Assembly (NCBI RefSeq): GCF_018271995.1
Contig: NZ_JAGUCO010000008.1
Coordinates: 112,679 to 176,678, forward strand
Source: Carboxylicivirga linearis
GTDB taxonomy: Bacteria > Bacteroidota > Bacteroidia > Bacteroidales > Marinilabiliaceae
Direction of reading: 5' to 3'
Length of the DNA: 64,000 bases
Shown here: positions 62,031 through 64,000 of the stretch, piece by piece
Layout of the letters: each line of letters starts with the position of its first letter
Numbering within the stretch: the stretch's first letter is position 1
Program-made: the position numbers and the translations under genes
The notes under the pieces: model-generated
The model's input: the letters and a program-made list of their open reading frames with translations, nothing else
The model's database searches: none
What the model was told of the DNA's origin: nothing

Positions 62031-62603
62031 ATGGCAAGTTATAAAGTAAGCGAGCAACAAAGTTTATTTGATGTAGCTGTTCAGAAGCTGGGTTCACCCG
62101 AAGCAGCTTTTGTATTGGCTATGGAAAATGGCTTGTCATTGACCGATGAGTTGTCTCCAGGTTATTCACTTGAATTGCCTGAAGAATGGAATAGCAAGGT
62201 AGTTGATTACTTCAGAAAAGCAAATATGGTTCCGGCAACTTTTGCCGAAAATGCCAGTTTACAAAACGAAAACATCGAAGTCATCTACTGGAGTAATGAA
62301 CTGAAGCGACAAACAGGTGTGCATGTAAGCGAGAAACAAAGCCTGTTTGATGTGGCTATTCAAAAGGGAGGAAGCTTTGAATCAGTAATGGAACTGGCAT
62401 CGCTTAACGGCCTTTCAATAACCGACAGCTTAACACCTGGTCAACAACTTGAATTACCTACCGTGATTGATAATGATATAGTGAGTTATTACTCCAGTAA
62501 AGGAATTGTACCGGAAACTGCCAGTAGCGAGACTGAAGATTCAATACCTGTGCTTGAAGGTATCGACTACTGGGCTATTGAAGTGGATTTTATTGTGAGT
62601 TAG
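62031..62603 (+). CDS. Tandem LysM-like repeat protein
   Basis: The 190-residue protein has two LysM-like units of about 75 residues (KVSEQQSLFDVAVQKLGSP with LSPGYSLELP, and HVSEKQSLFDVAIQKGGSF with LTPGQQLELP). LysM proteins bind peptidoglycan or assist baseplate assembly. It may be a baseplate or lysis helper. It is followed by a 65-base gap with short repeats. Confidence 0.7.
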   Translation: MASYKVSEQQSLFDVAVQKLGSPEAAFVLAMENGLSLTDELSPGYSLELPEEWNSKVVDYFRKANMVPATFAENASLQNENIEVIYWSNELKRQTGVHVSEKQSLFDVAIQKGGSFESVMELASLNGLSITDSLTPGQQLELPTVIDNDIVSYYSSKGIVPETASSETEDSIPVLEGIDYWAIEVDFIVS

Positions 62604-62608
62604 GCAGT

Positions 62609-62647
62609 AGTCAGTAGATAACAGTCAGTAGCTATTAACCACTGACT
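62609..62647 (+). repeat. Short repeat and hairpin AGTCAGT
   Basis: AGTCAGTA occurs twice in direct orientation (62609-62616, 62623-62630). The second AGTCAGT pairs with ACTGACT (62641-62647) through an 11-base loop. It may be a weak hairpin between the LysM-like and baseplate J-like genes. Confidence 0.35.
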
Positions 62648-62668
62648 AATAACTAAGAACTAAAACAA

Positions 62669-63511
62669 ATGGCAAGAACAGTAACAGAAATAAAAGCAGG
62701 AATAACTACCGACTTTATGGCTAATGAATCCATGGCCACGTATTATGGCTTTGCAATGGGTGATAGCTTCGATAGTGTGTTTGCAAAGGTGAGCTTCGAA
62801 AGTATTATTTTTTACATCGTTGCTTCAGCCATATTTGTACTGGAGTCGCTTTACGATACCTTAAAAGCTTATGTTGATGCTGCTCTTGCAGCTCGTTTAA
62901 CTCATAACCGACAATGGTATGTAGATCTTTCCAAAGCTTTTCAATATGGTGATGCCATTAATCCGCTTACAGGCACCTATGACATAATTGATGAAAGTAA
63001 ACAGGTAATTGATTACGCTGCTGTTGATGAAATAAATGGTACGTTATTTATAAAAGTAGCGCGCCTGGTGAATGGTGAATTAGCTCCTTTAAGTGCTGAG
63101 CAAATAACGGCTTTTACTTCATATATACAAGCTGCTAAAGATGCTGGTGTTGTTGTGCAAACCATCAGTGATGAAGGGGACGATGCCCGATTAGTAATTG
63201 ATATATGGTATGATGCACAGGTATTGAATGCCGATGGATCTGCCATTGATGGAAGTGGAGAGCCTGCTAAAGATACAGTTCAATCATACCTGAAGAATCT
63301 GCCTTTCAATGGTGAATTTACTATCCTGGCTTTAGAAGATACTCTTCAGATTACTAAAGGAGTGGTAATACCTAATACTCTATCAGCTGAAAGTAAATAT
63401 GCTAATAATGAATGGGATGTGATTGATGGTAAAGTGAAACCTCACGCCGGCTATATGGTGGTTAAAGATGAAAACCTGACACTTAACTATCGTGCTTATG
63501 ATGGAAATTAA
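62669..63511 (+). CDS. Baseplate J-like protein
   Basis: The 280-residue protein lies after the lysis genes and before a gpI-like gene, the usual J-I order. It starts MARTVTEIKAGITTDF and has the general layout of baseplate J proteins with an interior hydrophobic segment (IIFYIVASAIFVLESLYD). Acts in baseplate assembly. The stop overlaps the next start. Confidence 0.62.
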   Translation: MARTVTEIKAGITTDFMANESMATYYGFAMGDSFDSVFAKVSFESIIFYIVASAIFVLESLYDTLKAYVDAALAARLTHNRQWYVDLSKAFQYGDAINPLTGTYDIIDESKQVIDYAAVDEINGTLFIKVARLVNGELAPLSAEQITAFTSYIQAAKDAGVVVQTISDEGDDARLVIDIWYDAQVLNADGSAIDGSGEPAKDTVQSYLKNLPFNGEFTILALEDTLQITKGVVIPNTLSAESKYANNEWDVIDGKVKPHAGYMVVKDENLTLNYRAYDGN

Positions 63512-63974
63512 CTGGAATAGGTTTGTGGTGCTGCTATTACCTTTACGTATGCGTGTAGCTACTGTGTTTAGCTTTATTCGTTCAGTGCTGGCTCCTATTG
63601 TGTACTTGTTCAATTTGCTGCGTACCTATGAATCTGATATACGTTACAAGTTGGCTCATACTTCTCAGGTTTGGTCAATTGAGGCAGTATTGAACGATGC
63701 CTTCGACATTGAGCTTCGACGGATCTATATAAGTGATGCCGGTGGCGACACCATTACATTAATTCATCGTGACAGCGATAATGATCCATTAGTATTAGAT
63801 GCCGATGAATATGGAGCCTTTATCATGCAAAATGACAGTGCATACTTTGGTGGATCATACGATTTTATTGTGAATATACCTTATCAATTCAGCGATGCAA
63901 GTTTATACCGGTTACGTGCATTGGTTGATTATTATAAACTAGCCGGTAAACGATATGATGTTGTAGTAAACTAA
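63498..63974 (+). CDS. Phage tail gpI-like protein
   Basis: The ATG at 63498 or 63501 lies inside the end of the previous gene. The roughly 159-residue protein has a hydrophobic N-terminal part (VATVFSFIRSVLAPIVYLF) and a later soluble part (DIELRRIYISDAGGD). It sits in the gpI position after the J-like gene. Function by position only. Confidence 0.5.
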   Translation: MMEINWNRFVVLLLPLRMRVATVFSFIRSVLAPIVYLFNLLRTYESDIRYKLAHTSQVWSIEAVLNDAFDIELRRIYISDAGGDTITLIHRDSDNDPLVLDADEYGAFIMQNDSAYFGGSYDFIVNIPYQFSDASLYRLRALVDYYKLAGKRYDVVVN

Positions 63975-63980
63975 GATATT

Positions 63981-64000
63981 ATGGACGTATTAACACTCGA
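63981..64000 (+). CDS. Start of next phage gene (partial)
   Basis: ATG at 63981 opens MDVLTL before the window ends; position after the gpI-like gene suggests a tail fibre or baseplate protein. Nothing more can be said. Confidence 0.3.

Overview
The window comes from a member of the Bacteroidota, probably an anaerobic or facultative marine-type Bacteroidales/Marinilabiliales relative. Evidence: two secreted proteins end in type IX secretion (Por) sorting domains, there is a LytS/LytTR two-component pair, Shine-Dalgarno sequences are nearly absent, candidate promoters match the Bacteroidota TAnnTTTG -7 box, and base composition is moderately AT-rich. Lineage below phylum is an inference.

Left edge (1-3300): a partial unknown gene on the minus strand, then about 1.2 kb that holds two short minus-strand frames that look like a decayed gene, a long hairpin and a terminator. 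A stand-alone secreted PQQ-type beta-propeller gene with its own terminator follows.

Main cluster (3528-29186, all plus strand, gaps mostly under 30 bases): a ferredoxin-type protein, a radical SAM enzyme, a DUF116-polyprenyl synthetase fusion, a prenyltransferase-beta-like alpha-toroid, a class II terpene cyclase with a DADD motif, then PQQ-like and NHL-like beta-propellers, a Tat-type polyferredoxin, a NapH/NosR-like membrane iron-sulfur protein, a membrane-anchored propeller, a NuoE/NuoF-like diaphorase fusion, a NuoG/HoxU-like ferredoxin protein, a propeller lipoprotein, a MacB/LolCDE-like ABC transporter, a family 4 glycosyltransferase and a last propeller. I read this as an operon that makes a cyclised isoprenoid (possibly radical-SAM-modified and glycosylated), links it to an NADH-fed iron-sulfur chain across the inner membrane, and supplies many periplasmic beta-propellers. 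It lacks squalene synthase, hydrogenase, complex I membrane arms and any canonical quinoprotein, and I know of no described pathway with this composition. It is the best candidate for an undescribed system here.

Host genes 29341-43780: a LytS-like sensor and LytTR regulator, a minus-strand lipoprotein, a receiver-less copy of the LytTR domain, a small outer-membrane barrel protein, a 2224-residue T9SS adhesin and a lysyl-endopeptidase-like T9SS protease whose N-terminus is missing.

Prophage (about 43790 to beyond 64000): a Mu-like contractile-tail prophage. Packaging and portal genes lie on the minus strand (44613-50891); protease, capsid, sheath, tube, chaperone, tape measure, baseplate and lysis genes lie on the plus strand (51092 to the end). 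Its left end seems to interrupt the protease gene. Notable features: a portal-MuF-toxin fusion, a T TTT TTA -1 frameshift site in the tail chaperone gene, a likely spanin pair, four TTTAA(A)GC(C/T)TT repeats near the left end, and a recurring pair of TTTAAA palindromes spaced exactly 11 bp apart, usually just before start codons. Transposase and repressor genes are not in the window.
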